Source: Ralstonia pickettii (GTDB taxonomy: Bacteria > Pseudomonadota > Gammaproteobacteria > Burkholderiales > Burkholderiaceae). Taken from it: a DNA stretch of 64,000 bases. The first letter of the stretch is position 1. The number at the start of each line of letters is the position of its first letter. The stretch spans positions 3,224,001-3,288,000 of the forward strand of contig NZ_CP104381.1 in the NCBI RefSeq assembly GCF_030582395.1, read 5' to 3'. Shown piece after piece: positions 28,129-36,562 of this stretch. Below the pieces are notes generated by a model that worked only from the letters and a program-made list of their open reading frames with translations, was not told the DNA's origin and did not search any database. Both the position numbers and the translations under genes were made by a program.

Positions 28129-30347
28129 GCCTTGTCTCCGGTGGCGCGCCAGCGGCGCAGCATCAGCGCATTGGTGACCACGCTCACGCTGGAGAACGCC
28201 ATGGCCGCGCCGGCAAATGTCGGGTTCAGCAAGCCGAATGCCGCCAGCGGAATGCCCACCACGTTATAGATGAAGGCCCAGAACAGGTTCTGGCGGATCT
28301 TGGCCACGGTGCGGCGCGAGAGGTCGAGCGCGTCGCTCACCAGACGCGGTTCGCCGCGCATGAGCGTGATACCGGCGGCCTGCATCGCCACATCGGTGCC
28401 GGTGGCCATGGCGATGCCGACATCGGCCGCCGCCAGCGCAGGCGCGTCGTTGATGCCATCGCCCACCATCGCCACCACATGGCCGCCCTGCTGCCACGCC
28501 GTCACGCGTGCGGCCTTGTCTTGCGGCAGCACTTGCGCAGCCACTTCATCGATGCCGAGTGCCCGCGCCACGCTGTGCGCTGCCCCAGCGTTGTCGCCCG
28601 TCACGAGCGCGGTGCGCACGCCACGGGCCTGCAGCGCCGCCACGGCCGACTTCGCACCGGGCTTGAGCGCATCGCCAAATGCAATCAGGCCACGCAACTG
28701 CACGCCACCTTCATCACGTTGTGCGAGCCACGAGACGGTGTTGCCTTGCGCCTCCAGCGCATCGGCGCGCGCTTGCAATGCGCTGCGATCGAGCCCCAGT
28801 TCATCCATCCACCGCGCATTGCCAAGTTGCAGCGATGCGCCATTCACGATGCCCCGCGTGCCGCGTCCGGCCAGCACTTCCGGCGATTGCGCGGGCGTGA
28901 TAGCGCGACCCCTCTCCTTGGCATAGTCGCGCGTGGCCTGTGCCAGCGGATGCGTGTTCTCGGCCTGCAGCGCGGCAAGCTGATCGAGCAGCATGTCGGC
29001 GTCGATGCCGGATGCCGGTTCCACCGACGTCACACGCGGCTGGCCGACGGTGAGCGTGCCCGTCTTGTCGAAGACGACGAAATCCACTTGTTGCGCGCGT
29101 TCCAGCGCCTGCGCGTCCGCAATCAGGATGCCGCGCCGCGCGCCCGCACCCGTGCCGGCCATGATGGCGGACGGCGTCGCAAGACCCAGCGCACATGGGC
29201 AGGCAATTACCAGCACGGCAACAGCGTTGACGATGGCCGTCTCCCACCCCGCACCGGCAATGGTCCAACCCGCCAGCGTGAGCAACGCCGCCGCCAGCAC
29301 CGCCGGCACGAAAATGGCGCTGACGCGGTCGACCAGTTGCTGGATCGGCGGCTTGGCAGCCTGTGCGTCTTCAACGAGACGGATGATGCGCGAGAGCATG
29401 GTGTCCGCGCCAATCGCCGTGGTACGCACCAGCAGCACGCCATCGGTGGCGATGGCGCCGGCGGTCACGCGGTCGCCTTCGCGCTTGGGCACGGGCAGGC
29501 TTTCGCCGGTCAGCATGGATTCATCGACGTGGCTCGCGCCTTCCAGCACCACCGCGTCCACGGGGATGCGTTCACCGGCGCGCACGGACACCACATCGCC
29601 CACGCGCACCTGGGCGACAGGGGTATCGCGCAGCGTGCCGTCGGCACCGCGCACGCGAGCGGTGTCGGGACGCAGCGCCTGCAAGGCACGGATGGCCTGG
29701 GCTGTCTGGCGCTTGGCACGCACTTCCAGCCACTTGCCAAGCCGCACCAGCGTGATGACCACGGCGGCGCTTTCGAAGTACAGGTGCGGCGCGTGGTGCA
29801 TCCCGTCCGCCCCGGCACGCCACCATAGCCACAGCGACAGCCCATACGCCGCCGACGTGCCGAGCGCGACCAGCAGATCCATATTGCCGGCACCCGCACG
29901 GAGCGCCTTCCAGCCGGCCTTGTAGAAGCGTGCGCCAATCACGAACTGCACAGGCGTTGCCAGCAGCCATTGCACCCAGGCCGGCAACATCCAGTCGCCA
30001 CCGAACCACCCGACAATCATCGGCAAAACAAGCGGCACAGACAGTGCGGCGGCAATGCACACAGGGCCGGCGCCTTCCCAGAAGTCGGGTTCGGCAGCAG
30101 CGGGCGCAGCGGTTTCATCGGTAGCGACGTGGGCCTCATAGCCGGCCGCGGTAACAGCGGCGATCAGCGCATCGCTTGCCGCGCCGCCTTGCACGCGCGC
30201 CCGCTCGGTCGCGAGATTCACGCTCGCTTCGGTCACGCCGGGCACGGCACGCAAGGCACGTTCGACACGGCCCGCACAGGCAGCGCACGTCATCCCACCG
30301 ATATCGAGATCGGTCGAAGGCACGTCGGGAAGGCTGGCTGCAGTCAT
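28125..30347 (-). CDS. copA: Cu(I)-exporting P-type ATPase CopA
   Basis: This inner-membrane P1B-type ATPase exports cytosolic Cu(I). It has 740 aa with one N-terminal heavy-metal-associated domain (GMTCAAC, residues 18-24). The metal-channel motif CPC lies in [14 protein letters not shown] near residue 382 and the phosphorylated aspartate in DKTGT near 425. HP is in NTHPLAQ, and the hinge is [23 protein letters not shown]. Two-domain members are common elsewhere, so this is the single-HMA form. It is co-transcribed with cueR and is divergent from copZ. Confidence 0.96.
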   Translation of the reverse strand: MTAASLPDVPSTDLDIGGMTCAACAGRVERALRAVPGVTEASVNLATERARVQGGAASDALIAAVTAAGYEAHVATDETAAPAAAEPDFWEGAGPVCIAAALSVPLVLPMIVGWFGGDWMLPAWVQWLLATPVQFVIGARFYKAGWKALRAGAGNMDLLVALGTSAAYGLSLWLWWRAGADGMHHAPHLYFESAAVVITLVRLGKWLEVRAKRQTAQAIRALQALRPDTARVRGADGTLRDTPVAQVRVGDVVSVRAGERIPVDAVVLEGASHVDESMLTGESLPVPKREGDRVTAGAIATDGVLLVRTTAIGADTMLSRIIRLVEDAQAAKPPIQQLVDRVSAIFVPAVLAAALLTLAGWTIAGAGWETAIVNAVAVLVIACPCALGLATPSAIMAGTGAGARRGILIADAQALERAQQVDFVVFDKTGTLTVGQPRVTSVEPASGIDADMLLDQLAALQAENTHPLAQATRDYAKERGRAITPAQSPEVLAGRGTRGIVNGASLQLGNARWMDELGLDRSALQARADALEAQGNTVSWLAQRDEGGVQLRGLIAFGDALKPGAKSAVAALQARGVRTALVTGDNAGAAHSVARALGIDEVAAQVLPQDKAARVTAWQQGGHVVAMVGDGINDAPALAAADVGIAMATGTDVAMQAAGITLMRGEPRLVSDALDLSRRTVAKIRQNLFWAFIYNVVGIPLAAFGLLNPTFAGAAMAFSSVSVVTNALMLRRWRATGDKA

Positions 30348-30376
30348 GAAAGCGTCCGTTCTGAAGAGATGGCATC

Positions 30377-30407
30377 AGCCTAGACCTTCCCATCTTGGCA
30401 AGGTCAA
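30377..30407 (-). promoter_or_regulatory. CueR-dependent promoter of copA-cueR
   Basis: On the minus strand the -35 is TTGACC (30402-30407) and the -10 is TAGGCT (30377-30382). The spacer is 19 bp, as required by MerR activators. The spacer contains the imperfect dyad ACCTTGCC / GGGAAGGT, the usual CueR box. Confidence 0.8.
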
Positions 30408-30420
30408 GCCCATTTTACGC

Positions 30421-30451
30421 TTGCGCTTCCAATGATGGGAAGGTTCATACT
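30421..30451 (+). promoter_or_regulatory. CueR-type promoter of copZ
   Basis: The -35 is TTGCGC (30421-30426) and the -10 is CATACT (30446-30451), with a 19-bp spacer that holds TTCC and GGGAAGGT half-sites like those of the copA promoter. The divergent pair suggests that both units respond to copper together. Confidence 0.7.
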
Positions 30452-30489
30452 GCTGCCGTGATCCCCCTTCCCTCTTTCAGGAGCAAACG

Positions 30490-30702
30490 ATGACGACGTC
30501 TTCCACGACCTTTTCCGTGAGCGGCATGAGCTGCGGCCATTGCGTCTCAGCTGTCACCCGTGCGGTGCAGCAGGTCGATGCCGGCGCCAATGTGCAGGTC
30601 GATCTGGACAAGCAAACCGTGGCCGTCACCAGCGGTGCCAGCACCGACGCCGTCAAGGCCGCCATCGAGCAAGCCGGCTACCCGGTCAAATCTTCCGGCT
30701 GA
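30490..30702 (+). CDS. copZ: CopZ-like copper chaperone
   Basis: This is a 70-aa heavy-metal-associated domain protein. The metal-binding loop is GMSCGHCVSAVTRAVQQV (Cys15, Cys18), which is the CopZ form with a histidine between the cysteines. In related systems it hands Cu(I) to CopA. It is divergent from copA, preceded by AGGAG and a 19-bp-spacer promoter, and ends just before a strong terminator. Confidence 0.92.
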   Translation: MTTSSTTFSVSGMSCGHCVSAVTRAVQQVDAGANVQVDLDKQTVAVTSGASTDAVKAAIEQAGYPVKSSG

Positions 30703-30720
30703 ACCGGGAGCGGGAGTTGG

Positions 30721-30761
30721 CAACAAAAAAAGGCGTGCCGCTGTGGCACGCCTTTTTGTTG
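30721..30761. terminator. Bidirectional terminator between copZ and ompW
   Basis: A long hairpin (GGCGTGCC with GGCACGCC around a 5-base loop) is flanked by A7 on the left and T5 on the right, so a T tract follows the stem on either strand. It serves copZ (plus) and the OmpW gene (minus). Confidence 0.9.
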
Positions 30762-30774
30762 ACGCGGAAGCCGC

Positions 30775-31503
30775 TTAGAAGCGGTAGCCGACGTTCAGGA
30801 AGGTCACGACCGGATTGATCTTGATCTTCGCTTCGCTCTGAATGTGCACACCGTTGATCAGCGTGGTGTCGATCTTTGCCGTGGTCTTCAGCGGCAGGTA
30901 GGACACAGACAAGCCAACGAACCAATCCTTGGTGATGGCGTACGTGGCGCCCACGTTCAGCACCGGGTTGAGCGAGCTGTCGGTCGTCACATTGCTCGTG
31001 CTGCCCGGCGTGCCACGACCCAGGACCTGATTCTGGAACGCGCTGTTGGTGATCTTCTCGTCGGAGAACCAGGTGTAGTTCAAGCCGGCGCCGACATACG
31101 GACGGAACTTGCTGTCCGCGTTGAAGAAGTACCACTTGGCAAGCACGGCCGGGCTCCATTGCTTGGCCGAACCGATCTCGCCATAGCCGGAGAACGAGCC
31201 CGTACCTTCAATCTTGTGGCGCGGCGGAATGCCACCGACGAGCTCCACGGCAATGTTGTCGGTGAAGAAGTGCGTAAAGGCCAGGCCAACGGTATCCGCT
31301 TCCTTGATCTTTGCGCCGGTGTTCGGCACCGGTTGATTGATGGGTGCGCCGCCAACGCTGTTGATGAACAGCGGATCGCTCGAGCTGTCCGGCATCACGC
31401 GGAACCAGCCGAGGCTGACGATATTGCTGCCGGCAGCCTGTGCGTGCGCGGCGGTGGCGAGGATCATCCCGGCGGCGGCCGCCAGTGCTTTTTTATAGGC
31501 CAT
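30775..31503 (-). CDS. ompW: OmpW-family outer membrane protein
   Basis: This is a 242-aa small beta-barrel. The signal peptide MAYKKALAAAAGMILATAAHAQA is cleaved near AHA. The mature protein starts with GSNIVSLGWFRVMPDSSSDPLF, characteristic of OmpW. VGLAFTHFFTDNIAVELVGGIPPRHKIEG and AVLAKWYFFNADSKFRPYVGAGLNYTWFSDE are the usual strands, and the chain ends in phenylalanine (FLNVGYRF), as expected for barrel assembly. In other bacteria OmpW is a porin-like channel for hydrophobic solutes and responds to stress. It is a single gene. Confidence 0.94.
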   Translation of the reverse strand: MAYKKALAAAAGMILATAAHAQAAGSNIVSLGWFRVMPDSSSDPLFINSVGGAPINQPVPNTGAKIKEADTVGLAFTHFFTDNIAVELVGGIPPRHKIEGTGSFSGYGEIGSAKQWSPAVLAKWYFFNADSKFRPYVGAGLNYTWFSDEKITNSAFQNQVLGRGTPGSTSNVTTDSSLNPVLNVGATYAITKDWFVGLSVSYLPLKTTAKIDTTLINGVHIQSEAKIKINPVVTFLNVGYRF

Positions 31504-31706
31504 CTCTGTATGTGCTCCTGTGTCAGACGCATCCGCGAAAAATGTGTTGATTCGTTTGCGGTGCGTTCTACGTCTCCTCCCAGGCGGAAGGGATGGCCAT
31601 TATCCCGTGTGATTGCCTAGACTAGAACCCTTTTTCTAGAGGTTTCCTGTTACAACATGTGCGCGCGATCGGCCTGCGGCGCGCTTCTGCAGCACATGCC
31701 CAATTT

Positions 31707-32708
31707 TTAAACAGCCGTGGACTTGGTCAGCGCAAGCACGCAAGCAGCCAGATCCCACAGGGCACTGCCGACGCTTTTGAACACCACCGGGGACACCGGC
31801 GCGGGCTGCGTGAGCGTGTCGGGCGGCGTATCGATGCACTGTTGTAACGGCCGCACACGGGACCATGGCACGCCAGCCTGGAGTAGGTCACCGGCTTCGG
31901 CTTCCAGGTCGACGAGCGTATCGGCGTACAGCCGGTCGACCGCTGCGGCATGCACGCACAGGCGTGGCGGCAGCTCCGCCATGTCGGGCCGGAATGCGCC
32001 AACAGCCGCGATGAAGTGATGCGCTCCCCACGCGTAGCCCGCAGGTTGGCTTGGATCCCCCAAATCCGGGAGCACCGGTTGCGATGACGGTGTGGCAGTG
32101 ATCACCAGAGAGGCCTGCGGCAATGCTGCGCGGGCCGCATCCGCCACGCCTGCCGCATCGCCGCCCGCGAGCGCGGTGGCGTTCATGCCGAGCGCGCGTG
32201 CGTAGTCAGCCAGCCCATCGGCACTTGCAGCCGTGCGCGCAATGATGGTGACGCGACGCGTGCCCAGTCCGAAGCGGAAGGCCTCCAGATGTGCGCGGGC
32301 CTGGGCACCGGCGCCGATCAACAGGAGATCTCCCGCGGGCTCAGGTGCCAGCAAGCGCGCCGCCAGCAACGACACAGCGGCGGTACGGTGCGCGGTAACG
32401 GTCGGGCCATCCAGCATCAGCCGGCGCACACCCGTGCGGGCATCCATCACCACCACCTCACCGTGGATCGCCGGCAAGCCCTGCCCAGGGTTGTGCGGAT
32501 GCACGGTGATCATCTTGGTGATGGCGATGTCGGCGTTGGACGCGGGCATCAGCAACAGACTGCCCCCGCCCGCCACGGGCATCACAAGGCGGGCCGGCGC
32601 CAGGGCACGGCCTGCGCGCGCGTCGCGCAACACCTGGGCGATGGCATCGGCCAAGGCGGCATACGGCAAGCGGGCTGCCGTGGTGGCAGCGTCGAGGGTC
32701 TCCAGCAT
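31707..32708 (-). CDS. Ornithine cyclodeaminase/mu-crystallin family protein (pyrroline-2-carboxylate reductase-like)
   Basis: This is a 333-aa NAD(P)-dependent enzyme of the OCD/mu-crystallin family. The N-terminal part LVMPVAGGGSLLLMPASNADIAITKMITVHPHNPGQGLPAIHGEVVVMDARTG and the Rossmann motif LLLIGAGAQARAHLEAF are typical. DGPTVTAHRTAAVSLLAARLL carries the family block before it. Many proteobacterial members annotated as delta-1-pyrroline-2-carboxylate reductases have this form. GGGAG precedes the start. No proline-racemase gene is adjacent to settle the substrate. Confidence 0.82.
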   Translation of the reverse strand: MLETLDAATTAARLPYAALADAIAQVLRDARAGRALAPARLVMPVAGGGSLLLMPASNADIAITKMITVHPHNPGQGLPAIHGEVVVMDARTGVRRLMLDGPTVTAHRTAAVSLLAARLLAPEPAGDLLLIGAGAQARAHLEAFRFGLGTRRVTIIARTAASADGLADYARALGMNATALAGGDAAGVADAARAALPQASLVITATPSSQPVLPDLGDPSQPAGYAWGAHHFIAAVGAFRPDMAELPPRLCVHAAAVDRLYADTLVDLEAEAGDLLQAGVPWSRVRPLQQCIDTPPDTLTQPAPVSPVVFKSVGSALWDLAACVLALTKSTAV

Positions 32709-32742
32709 CGGGCTCCCGCAGCGGAAGAAACGTCGGACGGAC

Positions 32743-33507
32743 TTATGCAGCAGCGCGGCGCGGCGGCGGTGTGCGGCGCGTGAGCAATCCCGCGCTGATG
32801 AGCAGCTGCGCAGCGGCGTAACTCCACCAGATCGCCAGCTCGTGGTCGGTGAACGGAAAGACGAACACGCTGATGCCGATCATCGCGTCGGAAGCTGCAA
32901 ACGCGAGTGCGCCCCACGCCGTCAGCGGCCCCGGCAGGCGGGCTAGCAATGCCGCGCACACCATCGCCGAGAGGACGATCATGTAGGCGATGACGGGCCC
33001 CTTGAGCTCGCCGAGGCCTGGCCAGTACCACAGCAGCATGCCGATGGCCACGCCGATCATCACGCCGACACCGATCATGCGGATGGCCGACGACACGCCA
33101 CGCAGCCCCACCAGCACCCGCAGATAGCACAGATGCGCCAGCAGGAAGCAGCCCAGCCCGGCCATGAACGAGAACGCGAGCCCCGGCAGAGCGAGCCACA
33201 GATCCCCGAGTGCGGAAAACATCATGGCGCCGATCAGCCAGCGCCGCTCGCGCGGAATCTCGTGCAGCGAGGCGGCGCGCGCCAGCAGCAACGCCATCAG
33301 CATTTTCCACAGCGGCTGCGCGACGATGCGACCGACCAGCGGGGTGCCGGGTGGGACTTCCACGGCCACCATGGTCAGCATGCCGCCGTAGGTCACGCCT
33401 GCCACGGCAGCAGCCACCCACCACGCGCGAACCCGTGCCGGCATGCCGTAGCCGCCTGACAGATGCGCCGGCGCGTGCGCCGGATGCGTGGTGTGCCCTT
33501 CAACCAT
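32743..33507 (-). CDS. YhhN/lysoplasmalogenase-family membrane protein
   Basis: This is a 254-aa protein with about eight hydrophobic segments, resembling the YhhN (TMEM86) family, whose animal members hydrolyse lysoplasmalogens. LWKMLMALLLARAASLHEIPRERRWLIGAMMFSALGDLWLALPG contains the conserved KPxxM-like and GDxxL blocks. The start at 33507 follows GGGAGA; a later Met at 33444 would remove a hydrophilic 21-residue leader. Bacterial function is not established. It is 34 bp upstream of the OCD gene and may share its transcript. Confidence 0.78.
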   Translation of the reverse strand: MVEGHTTHPAHAPAHLSGGYGMPARVRAWWVAAAVAGVTYGGMLTMVAVEVPPGTPLVGRIVAQPLWKMLMALLLARAASLHEIPRERRWLIGAMMFSALGDLWLALPGLAFSFMAGLGCFLLAHLCYLRVLVGLRGVSSAIRMIGVGVMIGVAIGMLLWYWPGLGELKGPVIAYMIVLSAMVCAALLARLPGPLTAWGALAFAASDAMIGISVFVFPFTDHELAIWWSYAAAQLLISAGLLTRRTPPPRRAAA

Positions 33508-33600
33508 CGTGGTCTCCCGCCCAAGACAGGCGTTTCATATCAGCAAAGTCATGTCGGCTTGCAGCGTGACACGCCGAGCACCCTGGCGCAAGGCGCCAAT

Positions 33601-34077
33601 TTACCCACCAAGGTGGGATAGCGGCAACGCGCCATCCCTCTTCAGGGCTGTCAGTACGATATTGGACCGCACGTTATCCACACCCGGCACGCGCATCAGC
33701 TTGCGCATGACGAATTCCGACAGTGCGGGCAGATCCGGCACCACCACGCGGAGCATGTAATCGGCGTCGCCCGCCACGGAATAGCATTCCTGCACCGCAT
33801 CGAGCAGGCTGATCTCTTCATGAAAGCGTTCGACGATGGCGTCGCCGTGATGGGCGAGCTTGACGCTGGCAAACACCGTCACGCCCAACCCCAGCCCGGT
33901 CGGCGAAAGCACGACGCGGTAGCCCTCGATCACGCCTTCCGATTCAAGCCGCGCCAGACGCCGCCCGACCTGGCTGGCCGAAAGGTGAACCTGCTCCGAA
34001 AGCTGCTGATGCGTCGCACGCCCATCGCGCTGAAGCGCCGCTAACAGGGCTAGATCGAAGGTATCAAGCGAAATCAT
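33601..34077 (-). CDS. Lrp/AsnC-family transcriptional regulator
   Basis: This is a 158-aa regulator from MISLDTFDLALLAALQRDGRATHQQL, chosen because AGGAGG lies just upstream. The HTH (THQQLSEQVHLSASQVGRRLARLESEGVI) is at residues 22-50, followed by the RAM effector domain (FASVKLAHHGDAIVERFHEEISLLDAVQECYSVAGDADYMLRVVV). It is divergent from phhA with 138 bp between, so control of phenylalanine hydroxylation is likely, with an aromatic or other amino acid as effector. This is inferred from position. Confidence 0.93.
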   Translation of the reverse strand: MISLDTFDLALLAALQRDGRATHQQLSEQVHLSASQVGRRLARLESEGVIEGYRVVLSPTGLGLGVTVFASVKLAHHGDAIVERFHEEISLLDAVQECYSVAGDADYMLRVVVPDLPALSEFVMRKLMRVPGVDNVRSNIVLTALKRDGALPLSHLGG

Positions 34078-34215
34078 GCACACCTCCTGCGTTGACAGGC
34101 TGCATTCTGCATGATTTCCGCAAACCACGTGCAATGTGTGGCCGTTTTGCGGCCAACCCGCGTCGACGCGCCCCTACACTGGCCGGACTCTGATTGCACA
34201 AGATCGACATCACAA

Positions 34216-35160
34216 ATGGCCATCGCAACCAATGCCCCCGAAGCAGCCCAAAACGCCGCTCCGGCCGGCTTCAACGGCACCCTGACCGACAAGCTGCGCG
34301 AGCAATTTGCAGAAGGCCTTGACGGCCAGACGCTGCGCGCCGACTTCACCATGCAGCAACCGGTGCATCGCTACACCGCCGCCGACCATGCAACGTGGCG
34401 CACGCTGTACGACCGCCAGGAAGCGCTGCTGCCCGGCCGTGTGTGCGACGAATTCCTGCAAGGCCTGTCGACGCTGGGCATGAGCCGCGATGCCGTGCCG
34501 TCCTTCGACCAGCTCAACGAAACGCTGATGCGCGCCACCGGCTGGCAGATCGTCGCCGTGCCCGGCCTGGTGCCCGACGAAGTGTTCTTCGATCACCTGG
34601 CCAACCGTCGCTTCCCCGCGAGCTGGTGGATGCGTCGCCCCGATCAGCTCGATTACCTGCAAGAGCCGGATTGCTTTCACGACATCTTCGGCCACGTGCC
34701 GCTGCTGATTAACCCGATCTTTGCCGACTACATGGAAGCCTACGGCAAGGGTGGCCTGAAGGCTGCACGCCTGGGTCAGCTCGACATGCTGGCGCGCCTG
34801 TACTGGTACACGGTGGAATTCGGGCTGATCCGTACGCCGGCCGGCCTGCGCATCTACGGGGCGGGCATCGTGTCGAGCAAGAGTGAATCGGTATATGCGC
34901 TGGATTCGGCCAGCCCGAACCGCATCGGGTTTGACGTGCGCCGCATCATGCGCACGCGCTATCGCATCGACACGTTTCAGAAGACCTACTTCACCATCGA
35001 CAGCTTCGAGCAACTGTTCGATGCCACGCGCCCGGACTTCACGCCGCTGTATGAAGAACTCGCCGCGCTGCCGACCATCGGTGCGGGCGATGTGATGGAT
35101 GGCGATGTGGTGCTGAACGTCGGAAACCGCGAAGGTTGGGCAGACACGGCGGACATCTGA
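34216..35160 (+). CDS. phhA: Phenylalanine 4-monooxygenase
   Basis: This is a pterin-dependent non-heme iron enzyme converting phenylalanine to tyrosine. It has 314 aa from MAIATNAPEAAQNA. The 2-His-1-Glu facial triad is His155 and His160 (in CFHDIFGHVPLL) and Glu201 (WYTVEFG); the 5 and 41 spacings equal those of the C. violaceum enzyme. A pterin-4a-carbinolamine dehydratase gene follows 60 bp downstream. The longer frame to 34111 lacks a ribosome-binding site and overlaps the Lrp gene. Confidence 0.96.
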   Translation: MAIATNAPEAAQNAAPAGFNGTLTDKLREQFAEGLDGQTLRADFTMQQPVHRYTAADHATWRTLYDRQEALLPGRVCDEFLQGLSTLGMSRDAVPSFDQLNETLMRATGWQIVAVPGLVPDEVFFDHLANRRFPASWWMRRPDQLDYLQEPDCFHDIFGHVPLLINPIFADYMEAYGKGGLKAARLGQLDMLARLYWYTVEFGLIRTPAGLRIYGAGIVSSKSESVYALDSASPNRIGFDVRRIMRTRYRIDTFQKTYFTIDSFEQLFDATRPDFTPLYEELAALPTIGAGDVMDGDVVLNVGNREGWADTADI

Positions 35161-35220
35161 GCGCAGATCGTTGCGCGCTGACTATACTGCGCGCATTCAA
35201 GACAGAACTTCGCACCCCTC

Positions 35221-35520
35221 ATGATGCCGACCCTGAACGACGACCAACGCAAGGCCCTCTTTGCCGAACTGCCCGGCTGGACGCTGCAGAGCGACCGCGA
35301 CGCCATCCAGAAGACTTTCACCTTTGCCGACTTCAACGCCGCCTTCGGCTTCATGACGCGCGTGGCGATCAAGGCCGAGCAGATGAATCACCACCCGGAG
35401 TGGTTCAACGTGTGGAATCGCGTGGAGATCACGTTGTCCACGCATGATGCAAACGGGCTCACGCACCGTGACGCCGATCTCGCGCGCTTTATCGAGCAGG
35501 CCGCGAAAGGCACGAAGTAA
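35221..35520 (+). CDS. phhB: Pterin-4a-carbinolamine dehydratase
   Basis: This 99-aa enzyme recycles the pterin cofactor released by phenylalanine hydroxylase. The family motif [EDKH]-x3-H-[HN]-[PCS]-x5-[YWF] is visible in [42 protein letters not shown]. The catalytic histidines are those of MNHHPEW and GLTHRD. Its position after phhA is the common arrangement. An alternative start one codon later is possible. Confidence 0.95.
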   Translation: MMPTLNDDQRKALFAELPGWTLQSDRDAIQKTFTFADFNAAFGFMTRVAIKAEQMNHHPEWFNVWNRVEITLSTHDANGLTHRDADLARFIEQAAKGTK

Positions 35521-35538
35521 CGATCGCAATGCTGGCGC

Positions 35539-35766
35539 TCAGCCCCGTGTGGCTGCGCGCCACGCTTCATAGGCCGCCCGCGCCTTGTCGCCCAGTTGCT
35601 CAGGGGCGATGCGGGTGGCGCCTTGTACAATCATCAGCGCATACGGCTTGGCCAGCGCCGACGCCTCGGCACACAGCCGCAGTTCCTCGCCTTCCGCGGG
35701 CGAACGGGCGCGCCAGAAATTGATGGCGGCCTCCAGATCGGTGATGGTGAGCAGGGCATCGGTCAT
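35539..35766 (-). CDS. DUF3717-family small protein
   Basis: This 75-aa protein begins MTDALLTITDLEAAINFWRARSPAEGEELRLCAEASALAKPYALMI. The ITDLEAAINFWR block and the later LCAEASALAKPYALMI resemble DUF3717, a family I know mainly from Burkholderiales. The frame extends to 36102 antisense to the response regulator, which I discard. No catalytic residue is apparent. It lies convergent to phhB, 18 bp apart. Confidence 0.72.
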   Translation of the reverse strand: MTDALLTITDLEAAINFWRARSPAEGEELRLCAEASALAKPYALMIVQGATRIAPEQLGDKARAAYEAWRAATRG

Positions 35767-35842
35767 CCGCGCATTGTAGCGCTGCCAAATCTCGCCGATT
35801 GCGCCTTTTTGCCCTTTTCCGCCCGCACTCTGGATCGAGTCA

Positions 35843-36553
35843 ATGCGCATCCTGCTGATTGAAGACGACCGCGCCATCGCCAGCGGCATCCATGCCGGAC
35901 TCACCCAAGCCGGGCATCGGGTGCAGGTCGTGCACGACGGTGTTTTCGCCACGGAACAGCTCACGAGGCAGACGCACGACCTGGTGATCCTCGATCTCGG
36001 GCTGCCCGGCATCGACGGCATGACGCTGCTGTCGCAATTTCGGGCGCGCGATCGCGTGACCCCGGTGCTGATCCTCACCGCACGGGACGGCCTGCTCGAC
36101 AAGGTGAACGGGCTGAACGCCGGCGCCGATGATTACCTCCTCAAACCGTTCGAGATGCTCGAACTCGTGGCCCGCGTAGGCGCCCTGCTGCGCCGTCGCA
36201 ATGATTCGACCGAGCCGGCCGCGCGGCCCGACATCCTTGTCGGACGGTTGCGCATGAGTGGCGTGGAGCGCCGCATCTTTGTCGATGCCGCACCGCTGGA
36301 ACTGTCGCCGCGCGAATTTGCCGTGCTGGAGTTGCTGATGCTTCGCCAAGGCCGGGTGGTCAGCAAGGTGCAGTTGCAGGACCACCTTGCGAGCTTCGGC
36401 CACGCCATCGGTGAAGCCAGCCACGACGTGGTGGGCGATACGGCCATCGAAGTCTATGTGCACCGCGTGCGCCGCAAGATCGAACATTCCGAGGCAGAGA
36501 TCGTCACGGTGCGCGGCTTCGGCTATTTGCTGCAGGCACGCGCGGCGGCGTAG
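35843..36553 (+). CDS. OmpR-family response regulator
   Basis: This is a 236-aa two-component regulator. The receiver domain (residues 1-120) has the acidic pair in IEDDR, the phosphorylatable Asp51 in LVILDLGLPGIDG and the conserved lysine in DDYLLKPFEMLEL. The C-terminal OmpR/PhoB winged helix (LELSPREFAVLELLMLRQGRVVSKVQLQDHL... DTAIEVYVHRVRRKIEH... VRGFGYLLQA) follows. It resembles QseB/TctD. It is upstream of its kinase by 9 bp. Confidence 0.94.
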   Translation: MRILLIEDDRAIASGIHAGLTQAGHRVQVVHDGVFATEQLTRQTHDLVILDLGLPGIDGMTLLSQFRARDRVTPVLILTARDGLLDKVNGLNAGADDYLLKPFEMLELVARVGALLRRRNDSTEPAARPDILVGRLRMSGVERRIFVDAAPLELSPREFAVLELLMLRQGRVVSKVQLQDHLASFGHAIGEASHDVVGDTAIEVYVHRVRRKIEHSEAEIVTVRGFGYLLQARAAA

Positions 36554-36562
36554 GTCTCATCC

